A stretch of DNA of 64,000 nucleotides from Streptomyces phaeolivaceus (lineage in GTDB: Bacteria; Actinomycetota; Actinomycetes; Streptomycetales; Streptomycetaceae), in NCBI RefSeq assembly GCF_009184865.1, contig NZ_CP045096.1, forward strand, positions 8,680,001 through 8,744,000, given 5' to 3'. The position numbers and the translations under genes were made by a program. The notes under the pieces are model-generated. The model saw nothing but the letters and a program-made list of their open reading frames with translations. It had not been told where the DNA came from and searched no databases. Numbering within the stretch: position 1 is the first letter of the stretch; each line of letters begins with the position of its first letter. Positions 6,753 through 16,197 of the stretch are shown here, one piece after another.

Positions 6753-8954
6753 ATGCAAGGGTGGCCGAACGTGGGTGGTGGTCGTTGGCGGAGGCTACTG
6801 AGCGGCGTGTGGCGGATGCTCGCCGTATGGGCGGTGTCCACCCTGACCATGCTCGTGCTCGCGGGCGCCCTGCCCGACTTCCGGCTGCAGTCCGAGTCCG
6901 GTGAGAGCGCCACGCGGATCGCGGTGACCGCGGCCTTCGGCGCCGGCGCCTTCGGTCTGCTCTCCTCGCTCGTGTGGCCGCTGCTGGTGCGGGCCCTGCT
7001 GCTGGTCCCGGCGCTCGTCCTCGGCCTGCTCGTCTTCTTCCTCAACGGCTCCCTGCTCCTCCTCGCCCTGCGGCTCAACCCCTCCGGCCAGGGCGCGGCG
7101 GCCCCCGAGACCGCTGTGGTGGTCGCCGCCGTGATGTCCGCCGTCGCCTCCGCCACCGGCGGCGCCCTCGCCGTACGGGACGACGACGCCTACCGCCGCC
7201 GGCTGTACCGGCTGGCCGACCGCCGCCGCAGACACGCCGAGGGCCGCCCGGGGCCCGCCGGACCCGGCACCGTCTTCCTCCAGCTCGACGGTGTCGGCCA
7301 CGACGTCCTGGAGGCGGCGACGGAGAAGGGCCTGATGCCCACGGTCGCCGCCTGGCTCGGCCGCTCACCGGCCGGCACCACGCACCCCGGGCCCGCCCCC
7401 CGGCCCGCGCCCCGGCCCACCCACCGGCTCACCCCCTGGCGGACCGACTGGTCCAGCCAGACCGGCGCCAGCCAGCTCGGCATCCTGCACGGCACCAACC
7501 ACGACGTGCCCGCGTTCCGCTGGTACGAGAAGGACACCCGGGAGGTGATGGTCTGCAACCGGCCCTCCAGCGCCGCCGAGCTCCAGCGCCGGGCCGTGGA
7601 GCGCACCGGGGACGGCGGTCTGCTCACCGTCGACGGCGCCAGCCGGGGCAACCTGTTCAGCGGCGGCGCCGAGCAGCTCGCGCTGGTCCTGTCGATCGCG
7701 GCCCGCCGGGGCCGGCGGAACCGTTCCCGCGCCGGGTACTTCGCCTACTTCTCCGACCCGGCCAACGCCGTCCGCACCGCCATGTCCTTCGTCGCCGACG
7801 TCCTGCGCGAGATCGGCCAGTCCACCCGCGCCCGGTTCGCCCAGCAGCGGCCCCGCGTCAAGCGCGGCGGCCTCTACCCGTTCATCCGCGCCTTCGCGAC
7901 CGTCGTCGAGCGCGATGTCGTCGTCGCCGCGGTGATCGGGGACATGTTCGCGGGCCGCGCGGCGATCTACGCGGACCTGGTGGCGTACGACGAGGTCGCC
8001 CACCACTCCGGCCCGCACAGCCGGGACGCCGCGAAGGTCCTCGAACGCCTGGACCGCTCCCTCGCGCTGATCGCCCAGGTCGCCGAACACGCCCCGCGCG
8101 CCTACCGGATCGTGCTCCTCTCCGACCACGGCCAGAGCCCCGGCGAGACCTTCCTCGGCCGCTACGGCCTCACCCTCGGCAACCTGGTCCGCGCCGGCTG
8201 TGGACTGCCCGTACCGCGCCGCGCCCAGCGCACCCACAGCGGCGCCGAGGCCCGCGCGGCGGTCCGGGCGGCGCTGCGCATCCCCGTCGAGGAGGGCGTC
8301 GAGGAGCACCGGCCGACGCGCCGCTCCGAGCCGATCGTGCTCGCCTCCGGCAACCTCGGCCTGGTCTCCTTCCCGGACGTCTCCCACCGGCTGAGCCGCG
8401 AGGAGATCGACGCCCGCCACCCGGCCCTGCTCTCCACCCTCGCCAACCACCCCGGCATCGGCTTCGTCCTCGTCCGCAGCGAGGAGCACGGCGGCGTCGT
8501 GCTCGGCGCGCACGGCGCGGAGGTCCCGGTCGACGAGCTGAGCGACGAACACCCCGGCCCGCTCGCCGACTTCGGCCCCGGCGCCGCCGACGCCGTACGC
8601 CGCACCCACGGCTTCCCGCACACCGCCGACATCATGGTCAACTCCTGGTACGACCCCACCGAAGGCGAAGTCCTCGCCTTCGAGGAGCAGATCGGCTCCC
8701 ACGGCGGCCTCGGCGGCTGCCAGTCCCGCGCGTTCCTGATGTCACCCCTGGCCCTGTCCGAGCCGGTGGAGGAGGACGAGACCCTGGTCGGCGCGGAACA
8801 GATCCACCGGGTGCTGAGGCACTGGCTGAGGGAATCGAACGGCCCCCAAGTCCCCTTGGCTGAGCATGAGTGCCCTGAAGGGGCGCGGGGGACTGCGCGA
8901 CCGGCCACGAAACAACCCGCACCCGCCAAGGAACAGAACCCGGCAGACGCATAG
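6753..8954 (+). CDS. Holin-like membrane domain fused to alkaline-phosphatase-superfamily phosphodiesterase
   Basis: The 733-residue product has about four N-terminal membrane helices within the first 170 residues, like the phage holin 4/YvlD-type superfamily. A type I phosphodiesterase/nucleotide pyrophosphatase domain follows. Metal ligands can be followed in VFLQLDGVGHDVL, in TDWSSQTGASQLG (nucleophile region), in VAYDEVAHHSG, in LLSDHGQSPG and in SHGGLGGC. The ATG at 6753 has AGGAAA upstream; a start at 6642 would add a low-quality leader. The catalytic domain probably sits at the membrane. The C-terminal 25 residues or so come from a dispersed repeat. The substrate is unknown. Confidence 0.82.
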   Translation: MQGWPNVGGGRWRRLLSGVWRMLAVWAVSTLTMLVLAGALPDFRLQSESGESATRIAVTAAFGAGAFGLLSSLVWPLLVRALLLVPALVLGLLVFFLNGSLLLLALRLNPSGQGAAAPETAVVVAAVMSAVASATGGALAVRDDDAYRRRLYRLADRRRRHAEGRPGPAGPGTVFLQLDGVGHDVLEAATEKGLMPTVAAWLGRSPAGTTHPGPAPRPAPRPTHRLTPWRTDWSSQTGASQLGILHGTNHDVPAFRWYEKDTREVMVCNRPSSAAELQRRAVERTGDGGLLTVDGASRGNLFSGGAEQLALVLSIAARRGRRNRSRAGYFAYFSDPANAVRTAMSFVADVLREIGQSTRARFAQQRPRVKRGGLYPFIRAFATVVERDVVVAAVIGDMFAGRAAIYADLVAYDEVAHHSGPHSRDAAKVLERLDRSLALIAQVAEHAPRAYRIVLLSDHGQSPGETFLGRYGLTLGNLVRAGCGLPVPRRAQRTHSGAEARAAVRAALRIPVEEGVEEHRPTRRSEPIVLASGNLGLVSFPDVSHRLSREEIDARHPALLSTLANHPGIGFVLVRSEEHGGVVLGAHGAEVPVDELSDEHPGPLADFGPGAADAVRRTHGFPHTADIMVNSWYDPTEGEVLAFEEQIGSHGGLGGCQSRAFLMSPLALSEPVEEDETLVGAEQIHRVLRHWLRESNGPQVPLAEHECPEGARGTARPATKQPAPAKEQNPADA
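8878..8926 (+). repeat. Dispersed repeat, copy C, inside a coding end
   Basis: This copy begins AAGGGGCGCGGGGGACTGCG and ends in CGCACCCGC. Unlike copies A and B it lies upstream of the stop codon, so it encodes part of the C-terminal tail of the phosphodiesterase. Confidence 0.75.
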
Positions 8955-9133
8955 GCACCCGCCCGGAAATATTCGGCTGCGCTCCCGCGAACCGCTCGCC
9001 TCGCTGGTTCGACGAGTTCGTGCCCAGACCCCCGCCCGTGTCGTCTTCCCCACGCGGCCTCGCATGACGCGGGCTTCGTCCCGATCACCGAGATCGCCGG
9101 ACGTGTCCGGGACCCCAGGCTGGTGCCCATCCC

Positions 9134-9898
9134 ATGGGTTCACCCGATCGGGTGAGCAGAAGCGTCCGCTTCGCCTGCTCACCCGACACACTCAAACAGC
9201 TCACCGAGTACAGAAAGGGCGAGTCCGACCTGATCGAGCGGGACGGCAGACTGTTCCTGATCGCCACCCTCGACATCCCCGAACCTGAGGTCTTCGAGCC
9301 AAAGGGCTGGATCGGCGTGGACCGGGGCATCACCAACCTGGCCACCACGTCCGATGGTGACAACCACTCCGGCCGCCGTCTGGGCCGCTACCGCAGGTGG
9401 CAAGCCCGCAAGAGGGCCGAACTCCAGGCCAAACAGACCCGCAGCGCCAAGCAGCTGCTGAAAAGGCGTGCCCGGCGCGAGTCACGGCATGCGACCCACG
9501 TCAACCACAAGATCTCCAAGACTGTCGTTGCTGTCGCCCAACGCACCGATCGTGGTATCGCCCTCGAAGAACTCGGCGGTATCCGCGAGCGGGTCACGGT
9601 TCCGCGCGACCAGCGAGCGCGCCAGTCCTCCTGGCCGTTCCACCAGCTCGGCGCGTTCATCGCCTACAAGGCCAAGCGTGCCGGCGTCCCGTTCATCGAG
9701 GTGGATCCGGCCTACACATCGCAGCGCTGCCCACGCTGCGGCCACACCGAGCGCGCCAACCGGCGCACGCGGGACCACTTCCACTGTCGTCGGTGCGGCC
9801 TCGCTGGGCCCGCCGACCACGTCGCCGGGGCCAACATCGCCAAGCGCGGAGCCACGGCGTGGGTATTCGTCAACATGCCCGACCCGGTCCCCGCCTGA
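9134..9898 (+). pseudogene. tnpB: 5'-truncated TnpB (IS200/IS605 OrfB) remnant
   Basis: The 254-residue frame matches the C-terminal two thirds of TnpB. RuvC residues are visible in GVDRGITNLATT (Asp), ALEELGGIRER (Glu) and DHVAGANIAKR (Asp). The zinc ribbon is CPRCGH...CRRCGL. Full-length actinobacterial TnpB is about 380-420 residues, so about 150 N-terminal residues (wedge/REC) are missing. The frame upstream is closed at 9065 and shows no TnpB-like sequence. No TnpA gene is nearby. The catalytic triad is intact but the protein is unlikely to bind guide RNA normally. Confidence 0.8.
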
Positions 9899-10138
9899 GC
9901 GGGGACCGGTAGATGTGCCCCCGTGACCGTCCCGCCGTAGGGGGCAGTCGGGAGCATGAACAACGCCTTGCCGAGCTGAGGCAACGAGCTCGGTGGTTTA
10001 CGGCTGAGTAGTTGACAGTGAGATGAGCGTCGGACGTGCCGGAGTGTGATCGGATGGGGTACGGAACCCGGCAACGGGACCCCGGCAGGGGGCTCCTGGC
10101 AACGGGACCGGCATCGTGACCCACAGAAAGGACTCATC

Positions 10139-10564
10139 GTGGCCACCACGCGCACCGCACACACCGTCTGGGAAGGCGAGCTGCTCAAGGGCACCGGCAC
10201 CGTCACCTTCGACTCCTCCGGCATCGGTTCGCAGCCGGTGTCGTGGCCGTCGCGCGCGGAGCAGGCGAACGGCAAGACCAGCCCCGAGGAGCTGATCGCC
10301 GCCGCCCACTCCAGCTGCTTCTCGATGGCGCTCTCGCACGGTCTCACCGGCGCGGGCACCCCGCCCACCCGCCTGGAGACGAAGGCCGACGTGACCTTCC
10401 AGCCCGGCGAGGGCATCACCGGTATCCACCTCACCGTCCGCGGCGAGGTCCCCGGCCTGGACGCGGCCGGCTTCCAGGAGGCGGCCGAGGGCGCAAAGAA
10501 GAACTGCCCGGTCAGCCAGGCCCTGACCGGCACGACGATCACGCTGACGGCCGAACTGGCCTGA
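10139..10564 (+). CDS. OsmC family peroxiredoxin-like protein
   Basis: The 141-residue protein has both conserved cysteines of the OsmC/Ohr fold, in SSCFSMAL and in KNCPVSQAL, plus the PEELIAAAHSSC helix. The family reduces organic hydroperoxides with a cysteine pair in the cytoplasm. The size and the ANGKTSPEELI segment place it with OsmC rather than Ohr. The GTG at 10139 was chosen because AAAGGA lies 6 bases upstream; longer frames have no ribosome binding site. It precedes an orphan dnaK-type gene, giving a local stress-response pair. Confidence 0.9.
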   Translation: MATTRTAHTVWEGELLKGTGTVTFDSSGIGSQPVSWPSRAEQANGKTSPEELIAAAHSSCFSMALSHGLTGAGTPPTRLETKADVTFQPGEGITGIHLTVRGEVPGLDAAGFQEAAEGAKKNCPVSQALTGTTITLTAELA

Positions 10565-10595
10565 CGGTCTGCTTCGCGCGCCCCGTCGCCGCCCC

Positions 10596-10616
10596 ATTGA
10601 CAAGAACCCACTCAAG
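10596..10616 (+). promoter_or_regulatory. HAIR-like HspR operator with overlapping -35 element
   Basis: ATTGACA (10596-10602), seven bases, then ACTCAAG (10610-10616) matches the HspR-associated inverted repeat CTTGAGT-N7-ACTCAAG. The right half is perfect and the left half matches 4 of 7. TTGACA inside the left half is a good -35 hexamer. The dnaK-type start is 54 bases downstream. Heat-inducible HspR control is inferred. Confidence 0.6.
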
Positions 10617-10669
10617 TTTTGTGCTGGTGGTGGGGACATGTGGCGGAACCTTGCTGAAAGGGGACGGCG

Positions 10670-12538
10670 ATGGGGCGTGCGGTCGGGGTCGATCTCGGTA
10701 CGACGAACTCGGTGGTGGCCGTGCTGGAGGGCGGCGAGCCGACGGTCGTCGTCAACGCGGAGGGGCAGCGGACCACACCGTCGGTGGTGGCGTTCGCCAA
10801 GAACGGCGAGGTGCTGGTCGGCGAGGTCGCCAAGCGGCAGGCCGTGACGAACGTGGAGCGCACCGCGCGTTCCGTCAAACGCCATATGGGCGACGGGGGT
10901 TGGCGGTTCCCCGAGCAGGGCGCCGTGGACGGCACCCGCTACCGCCCCCAGGAACTCTCCGCGCGCGTCCTGCAGAAGCTGAAGCGGGACGCCGAGTCGT
11001 ATCTCGGGGAGGACGTCACCGACGCCGTCATCACCGTCCCCGCGTACTTCGACGACGCGCAGCGGCAGGCCACCAAGGAGGCGGGGGAGATCGCGGGCCT
11101 GAAGGTCCTGCGGATCATCAACGAGCCCACGGCCGCGGCCCTCGCGTACGGCCTGGACCGGGGCGAGGAGCAGACCGTCCTCGTCTTCGACCTCGGCGGC
11201 GGCACCTTCGACGTCTCCCTGCTGGAGATCGGCGACGGCGTCATCGAGGTGAAGGCCACCAACGGCGACACCCGCCTCGGCGGCGACGACTGGGACCAGC
11301 GGGTCGTGGAGTACCTCGTCAAACGCTTCCAGGGGAAGTACGGCGTCGACCTCGGCAACGACAAGATGGCGCTGCAACGGCTGCGCGAGGGCGCCGAGAA
11401 GGCCAAGATCGAGCTGTCCAGTTCCTCCGAGACCTCCATCAACCTTCCCTACATCACCGCCTCTTCCGAGGGTCCGCTGCATCTGGAGGAGAAACTGACG
11501 CGCGCTCAGTTCCAGGAGCTGACCGCCGACTTGCTCGACCGCTGCCGGACGCCGTTCCACCAGGCCGTCAAGGACGCGAAGGTGAAGGTCGCCGCGATCG
11601 ACCGGGTCGTGCTCGTCGGCGGCTCGACACGGATGCCCGCCGTGACCGATCTGGTGCGGGAACTCACCGGCAAGGACCCGCACAAGGGGGTGAACCCCGA
11701 CGAGGTGGTGGCGGTCGGCGCCGCGCTCCAGGCGGGCGTCATCCGCGGCGATGTGAAAGACGTCCTCCTGCTCGACGTCACCCCGCTGTCCCTGGGCATC
11801 GAGACCAAGGGCGGCATCATGACGAAGCTCATCGAACGCAACACCACGATTCCCACCCGCCGTTCGGAGATCTTCACGACCGCCGCCGACAACCAGCCCT
11901 CCGTCGGCATCCAGGTCTACCAGGGGGAACGGGAGATCGCCGCGTACAACAAGAAGCTCGGCGTCTTCGACCTCACGGGTCTGCCGCCGGCCCCGCGCGG
12001 GGTCCCGCAGATCGAGGTGGCCTTCGACATCGACGCGAACGGCATCATGCATGTCTCGGCGAAGGACCTCGCCACCGGCCGCGAGCAGAAGATGACCGTG
12101 ACGGGCGGCTCCGCGTTGCCCAAGGACGACATCGACCGCATGATGCGGGAGGCCGAGCAGTACGCCGACGACGACCGGCGGCGCCGGGAGGCCGCCGAGA
12201 CCCGCAACCACGCCGAGCAACTCGTGTACCAGACCGAGAAGTTCCTCCGCGAGAACGAGGAACGGGTTCCGGCCGACAGCCGTGCCGAGGTCGAGGGCGC
12301 GGCGGCGGAGGTGAAACGTCTCCTGGACAACCCCGAGGACATCGCCCCCCTCCGCGCAGCCGCCGACCACCTCTCCACCGTCAGCCAACGCATGGGCCAG
12401 GCCATGTACGCGGCGGCGGCCTCCGCCGCCCCGACCGACCAGCCGCCGCCCGGCCCCGTCGAGGACGAGGGCGTCGTCGACGCGGAGATCGTGGACGAGG
12501 AGAAGGGACCGAAGGGGGGAGCGCGGGACAAGGCGTAG
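10670..12538 (+). CDS. dnaK: Hsp70 chaperone DnaK (second copy type)
   Basis: The 622-residue protein starts with the actin-fold phosphate loop ([19 protein letters not shown]), has [14 protein letters not shown], the linker [17 protein letters not shown], a substrate-binding domain and a glutamate-rich acidic tail ending near [11 protein letters not shown]. It is an ATP-driven cytoplasmic chaperone. No grpE, dnaJ or hspR follows, so this is not the main dnaK operon; it is probably an extra paralogue. The ATG at 10670 has GAAAGGGG upstream. A HAIR-like operator lies in its promoter region. Confidence 0.93.
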   Translation: MGRAVGVDLGTTNSVVAVLEGGEPTVVVNAEGQRTTPSVVAFAKNGEVLVGEVAKRQAVTNVERTARSVKRHMGDGGWRFPEQGAVDGTRYRPQELSARVLQKLKRDAESYLGEDVTDAVITVPAYFDDAQRQATKEAGEIAGLKVLRIINEPTAAALAYGLDRGEEQTVLVFDLGGGTFDVSLLEIGDGVIEVKATNGDTRLGGDDWDQRVVEYLVKRFQGKYGVDLGNDKMALQRLREGAEKAKIELSSSSETSINLPYITASSEGPLHLEEKLTRAQFQELTADLLDRCRTPFHQAVKDAKVKVAAIDRVVLVGGSTRMPAVTDLVRELTGKDPHKGVNPDEVVAVGAALQAGVIRGDVKDVLLLDVTPLSLGIETKGGIMTKLIERNTTIPTRRSEIFTTAADNQPSVGIQVYQGEREIAAYNKKLGVFDLTGLPPAPRGVPQIEVAFDIDANGIMHVSAKDLATGREQKMTVTGGSALPKDDIDRMMREAEQYADDDRRRREAAETRNHAEQLVYQTEKFLRENEERVPADSRAEVEGAAAEVKRLLDNPEDIAPLRAAADHLSTVSQRMGQAMYAAAASAAPTDQPPPGPVEDEGVVDAEIVDEEKGPKGGARDKA

Positions 12539-12557
12539 GCCCTCGGCTCCCCGCGGC

Positions 12558-13421
12558 TCAGTACTTGTCGCGGTACCGCTTGAGGATGTCCCGCGTGGTC
12601 GCGGCGGATGCCGCGTGCGCGGCCATGTGGTCGAGGACTTCCAGGTGGAGGGACACCTCGGTGCGGGAGTCGAGGTAGAGGGCGCCGGTGAGGTACTCCG
12701 TGTAGACCATGTCGGGGAGTTCGGGTTCGGCGAAGCGGAAGAGGGAGAAGGGGGCGTAGGTGCCGGGGTGGGGGCCGCTGGCGAATTCGCAGACCTGGAG
12801 AATCACATGGTCCTTCTCGGTGATCTCCAGGAGTCTGTCGATCTGGTCGCGCATCACCCGGGAGCGGATGCTCACCGGGCGCGTCAGGGACGTCTCGTCC
12901 ATGATCACCCAGAGATGCGGCGGCTTCTCCTGGGTGAGGAGCTTCTGTCTCGCCATCCGCAACGACACATGGCGTTCGATGGTCTCGGGCCCTGTCTGGC
13001 CGATCGTCCCGGCCTCCATCACCGCCCGCGCGTACTCCTCGGTCTGCAGCATCCCCGGTACGAAGTGCGGCTCGTACTGCCGGATCAGATGCGCCGCGCC
13101 CTCCAGGCTGACGTACACGCTGAACCAGTCGGGCAGCACATCGTGGAACCGCTGCCACCAGCCCGGTTTGTTCGCCTCTTCGGCCAGCTTCACGAAGGCG
13201 ACGACCTCGGGTTCGGTGACGCCGTACGTCGTCAGCAGGACCTGGACGTACGGGATCTTGAGCGCGACATCGGCGGTCTCCATGCGCCGTACGGTCGCCG
13301 GGGCGACCCGGAGGACGCGTGCCGCTTCCTCGCGCTTCAGCCCGGCTGACTCCCGCAGTTCCTGGAGCCGTCTTCCGAGCACCACCTGACCCACGGTGGG
13401 CGCGGCCCGCCGCTCACTCAC
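12558..13421 (-). CDS. XRE-type regulator with DUF5753 domain
   Basis: The 287-residue protein has an N-terminal helix-turn-helix (LRESAGLKREEAARVLRVAP) and a long C-terminal DUF5753-type domain (YEPHFVPGMLQTEEYARAV is typical). Such regulators are abundant in Streptomyces and are often paired with a small DUF397 protein; none is present on either side here. The GTG at 13421 has GGGGAGG upstream and was preferred to the start at 13463. It converges with dnaK, leaving 19 bases between stops. Confidence 0.88.
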   Translation of the reverse strand: MSERRAAPTVGQVVLGRRLQELRESAGLKREEAARVLRVAPATVRRMETADVALKIPYVQVLLTTYGVTEPEVVAFVKLAEEANKPGWWQRFHDVLPDWFSVYVSLEGAAHLIRQYEPHFVPGMLQTEEYARAVMEAGTIGQTGPETIERHVSLRMARQKLLTQEKPPHLWVIMDETSLTRPVSIRSRVMRDQIDRLLEITEKDHVILQVCEFASGPHPGTYAPFSLFRFAEPELPDMVYTEYLTGALYLDSRTEVSLHLEVLDHMAAHAASAATTRDILKRYRDKY

Positions 13422-13643
13422 GCCACGCCTCCCCACGCGCCGAGTACACCAACAGTCTGTCATGCCCCGGTGGACATCTCACAGGGTCGGCCGGGACGTG
13501 ATGTCTCCGGTGGTTTCCGGCCACGACGACCCCCGAGGGTACGGGGTGCCATGACCTCGGAGGTAATCGACCGCCGCACACCCCACGAGGCAGGGTGAGG
13601 TCACCGTTTCCGACAGCCACCTCCACGGAGAGTGAGGTTCGTC

Positions 13644-14090
13644 ATGTCCGTGACCACCCTGCCCGCTGCCCGGCTCGCCGTACTCGCCCGCACCACCGAC
13701 CCCCGGACCATGCTGCGCCGCTTCCTGGCCGTCGACGCCGTCGTGACCGGCGCGAACGGGCTCGCCTACCTTCTCGCGGCCGGTCCGCTCGACCGGTTCC
13801 TCGGGGTCGGCTCCGGGCTGCTCCTCGGGCTCGGCGCGTTTCTGACGGTCTACGCGGCGGGTGTCGCCCTGCTGGCCGCGCGGGAGCGTCCGGCGGCGCC
13901 GCTCGTGCGGGCCGTGATCGAGGCCAACCTCGGCTGGGCGGTCCTCAGCCTCGTCGCCCTGGTTCTGTGGCTGACGCCGAGCACGGCGGGCGCGGTGTGG
14001 ACGCTGCTCCAGGCGGTCACCGTGGCCTGGTTCGCGGCCGTCCAGTACGTCGCCCTCCGCGCGGCCGACAGCCGGAAGAACGCTGACTGA
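13644..14090 (+). CDS. Small four-helix membrane protein
   Basis: The 148-residue protein has four hydrophobic stretches (AVVTGANGLAYLLAA, LLLGLGAFLTVYAAGVALL, LGWAVLSLVALVLWL, LLQAVTVAWFAAVQYVAL). It resembles the small integral membrane proteins often placed beside regulators in Streptomyces. The ATG at 13644 is preferred, with GTGAGG 6 bases upstream; GTG at 13632 is possible. It ends three bases from the end of the next gene on the other strand. No specific function can be assigned. Confidence 0.7.
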   Translation: MSVTTLPAARLAVLARTTDPRTMLRRFLAVDAVVTGANGLAYLLAAGPLDRFLGVGSGLLLGLGAFLTVYAAGVALLAARERPAAPLVRAVIEANLGWAVLSLVALVLWLTPSTAGAVWTLLQAVTVAWFAAVQYVALRAADSRKNAD

Positions 14091-14093
14091 CCG

Positions 14094-14951
14094 TCAGGAC
14101 AGCAGCTCGTGCAGATACTTGACCGTCGCCGGGTCGGCCGGGAGGAACGTCTCGATGGCCAGCTCGGCCACGGTCACGTCCATCGGGGTGTTGAAGGTCG
14201 AGACCGAGGAGATGAAGGACAGCACCCGGCCCTCGTGCTCGATCCGCATCGGCAGCGCGAAGTAGGCACTGGCCGCCGCCCCCGGTTCCGCCCCGGACCC
14301 CTCGCCGGACCCGTCCTCGGACATGTCCGGCGGCAGCGGATAGGCCGCCACCTCCTCGTACAGCGCGCGCAGCGGCTCCGAGCGGTGCAGCGCGACCTGG
14401 CGTTCCATCTGCTCCAGGAGGTGCCCGCGCCAGGCGCGCAGATTCCGGATGCGCGGCGCCATGCCCTCGGGGTGGAGGGTCAGCCGCATCGCGTTGACCG
14501 GCGGCGCCAGCAGTGCCTCGGAGACCCCGTCGAGCAGCATGACGATGCCCCGGTTGGCGGCCAGCACGTCGTACGTCGCGTTCATCACCAGCGCCGGATA
14601 CGGCTCGTAGCCCTGGAGCAGCCGCTCCATGCCCTCCCGCAGCGCGGCCATCGACGGGTCGTCGAGCGGGGTCTCCGGGTAGTGCGGGGCGTAACCGGCC
14701 GCGAGGAGCAGCGCGTTGCGCTCCCGCACGGGGACGTCCAGCTGCTCGGCGAGCCGCAGAACCATCTCCTCGCTGGGACGGGAGCGGCCCGTCTCGACGA
14801 AGCTGATGTGCCGCGCCGAGGAACCGGCCCGCAGCGCCAACTCCAGCTGGCTGACCCGCCGTTGCTCCCGCCAGGCCCGCAGCAGCGGGCCCATGCCCCG
14901 GTCGGGAGGGGTGGTGGGGCGGCCCGGTGAACCGGTCGGGACAATGGTCAT
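14094..14951 (-). CDS. XRE-type regulator with MmyB-like ligand-binding domain
   Basis: The 285-residue product has a helix-turn-helix near residues 20-75 (LRAWREQRRVSQLELALRAG, then HISFVETGRSRPS). A MmyB-like PAS-related domain follows (YPALVMNATYDVLAANRG). MmyB-type domains bind fatty-acid-like ligands. The ATG at 14951 is the first start consistent with the domain; longer frames run into the divergent ADP-ribosylglycohydrolase gene, 36 bases away. It may control itself and that gene. Confidence 0.87.
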   Translation of the reverse strand: MTIVPTGSPGRPTTPPDRGMGPLLRAWREQRRVSQLELALRAGSSARHISFVETGRSRPSEEMVLRLAEQLDVPVRERNALLLAAGYAPHYPETPLDDPSMAALREGMERLLQGYEPYPALVMNATYDVLAANRGIVMLLDGVSEALLAPPVNAMRLTLHPEGMAPRIRNLRAWRGHLLEQMERQVALHRSEPLRALYEEVAAYPLPPDMSEDGSGEGSGAEPGAAASAYFALPMRIEHEGRVLSFISSVSTFNTPMDVTVAELAIETFLPADPATVKYLHELLS

Positions 14952-14987
14952 GCGGAAAACGTAACCGAGGCGATCGAGGAGTGGCGC

Positions 14988-16055
14988 GTGTACAACCCGT
15001 GGAACCCGTCCTGGGAGGCGACGGCCGTCTACCGGGCACGGGTACGAGGGTGCCTGCTGGGCGGCGCGGTCGGGGACGCGCTCGGCTATCCGGTCGAGTT
15101 CACCTCGCTGGCGCACATCCGCGCCACGTACGGCGACCGGGGCGTGACCGGGCCGGTACCGGACGGCGACGGCGTCGTTGGCCGGGTCAGCGACGACACC
15201 CAGATGACCCTGTTCACCGTCGAGGGCCTCCACCAGGCCCGTGAACACGAACGCCTCAAGGGCGCCGACGGCGTCTGGGCCGAACTGCTCCGGAGCGCCT
15301 ACGGCCGCTGGCTCGACACCCAGCGACAGCCCGGCCCCGACCCACGCGCGGTCTCCGGCCTCGCCTCCCGGTCCTGGCTGTACGCCCGCCGCGCCCCCGG
15401 CAACGCCTGCCTCTCCGGTCTCGCCCAGCCGTTCCGGTCCGAACCGGCCGTCCCGCCGGGGCGTCCCGGACCGATCAACCCGGACTCCAAGGGCTGCGGC
15501 ACGGTCATGCGTTCCGCGCCCTTCGGGCTGGCCCGTGTCCCCGCCGAGACCGCGTTCGAGCGGGCCGTGCTCGCGGCCCGGATGACCCACGGCCACCCCA
15601 CCGGCTACTACGCCGCCGGCGCGCTCGCCGCGATCGTCGCGTATCTCGTGGCCGACGAGTCCCTGGAAGGCGCCGTGCTCCGCGCCCTACGGCTGCTGGC
15701 CCGCCACCCCGGCCACGAGGAGACCACCACGGCCCTGACCCGCGCCCTCGACCTGGCCGCCGAGGGCGCCCCGACCGCCGCGAAGGTCGAGTCCCTGGGC
15801 GCGGGCTGGGTCGCCGAGGAGGCCCTCGCGATGGGCCTCTACTGCGCCCTGGCCACGCACAGCGTCACCGAGGCACTGCTGCTCGCGGTCAACCACTCCG
15901 GCGACAGCGACTCCACCGGCTCCCTGTGCGGCAACATCCTCGGCGCCCACTACGGCGACCACGGGCTGCCCCAGGAGTGGGTGGCGGCGACGGAGGGCCG
16001 CGCCGAGATCACCGTCCTCGCGGACGACTTCGCGACGGAGTGCGTACGGATCTGA
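14988..16055 (+). CDS. ADP-ribosylglycohydrolase family protein
   Basis: The 355-residue protein has the family's metal-binding motifs: GGAVGDALGYPVEF at about 25-38, SDDTQMTLFT (D69, D70, T71) and HSGDSDSTGSLCGN near residue 300. These residues bind two magnesium ions. Enzymes of this family remove ADP-ribose from arginine or other acceptors, or from small molecules. The GTG start follows GAGGAG. It is divergent from an MmyB-type regulator. Confidence 0.9.
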   Translation: MYNPWNPSWEATAVYRARVRGCLLGGAVGDALGYPVEFTSLAHIRATYGDRGVTGPVPDGDGVVGRVSDDTQMTLFTVEGLHQAREHERLKGADGVWAELLRSAYGRWLDTQRQPGPDPRAVSGLASRSWLYARRAPGNACLSGLAQPFRSEPAVPPGRPGPINPDSKGCGTVMRSAPFGLARVPAETAFERAVLAARMTHGHPTGYYAAGALAAIVAYLVADESLEGAVLRALRLLARHPGHEETTTALTRALDLAAEGAPTAAKVESLGAGWVAEEALAMGLYCALATHSVTEALLLAVNHSGDSDSTGSLCGNILGAHYGDHGLPQEWVAATEGRAEITVLADDFATECVRI

Positions 16056-16197
16056 CCCTCGTCCGTATCGACCCTCCTCCGTACCGGCCCTCCTCCACCG
16101 ACTCCGAGAGATGCCTTACCAGGGACTCGGCGGCCCCGCTGTGGCACGCTGAGAGGGACCGCGCACCACGGAGGGGACGCTTCGGAAGGAGTGGGCC

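Noticed and set aside
9070..9157. Short frame reading DAGFVPITEIAGRVRDPRLVPIPWVHPIG
   Set aside because: It looks protein-like but is only about 30 residues long, has no start and matches nothing I recognise; it may be a remnant upstream of the TnpB fragment.
10012..10017. TTGACA as a -35 element for the OsmC gene
   Set aside because: No acceptable -10 hexamer at a suitable spacing was found, so it was not listed as a promoter.
9998..12388. Minus-strand open frame of 796 codons over OsmC and DnaK
   Set aside because: It is antisense to two clear genes; no domains are visible.
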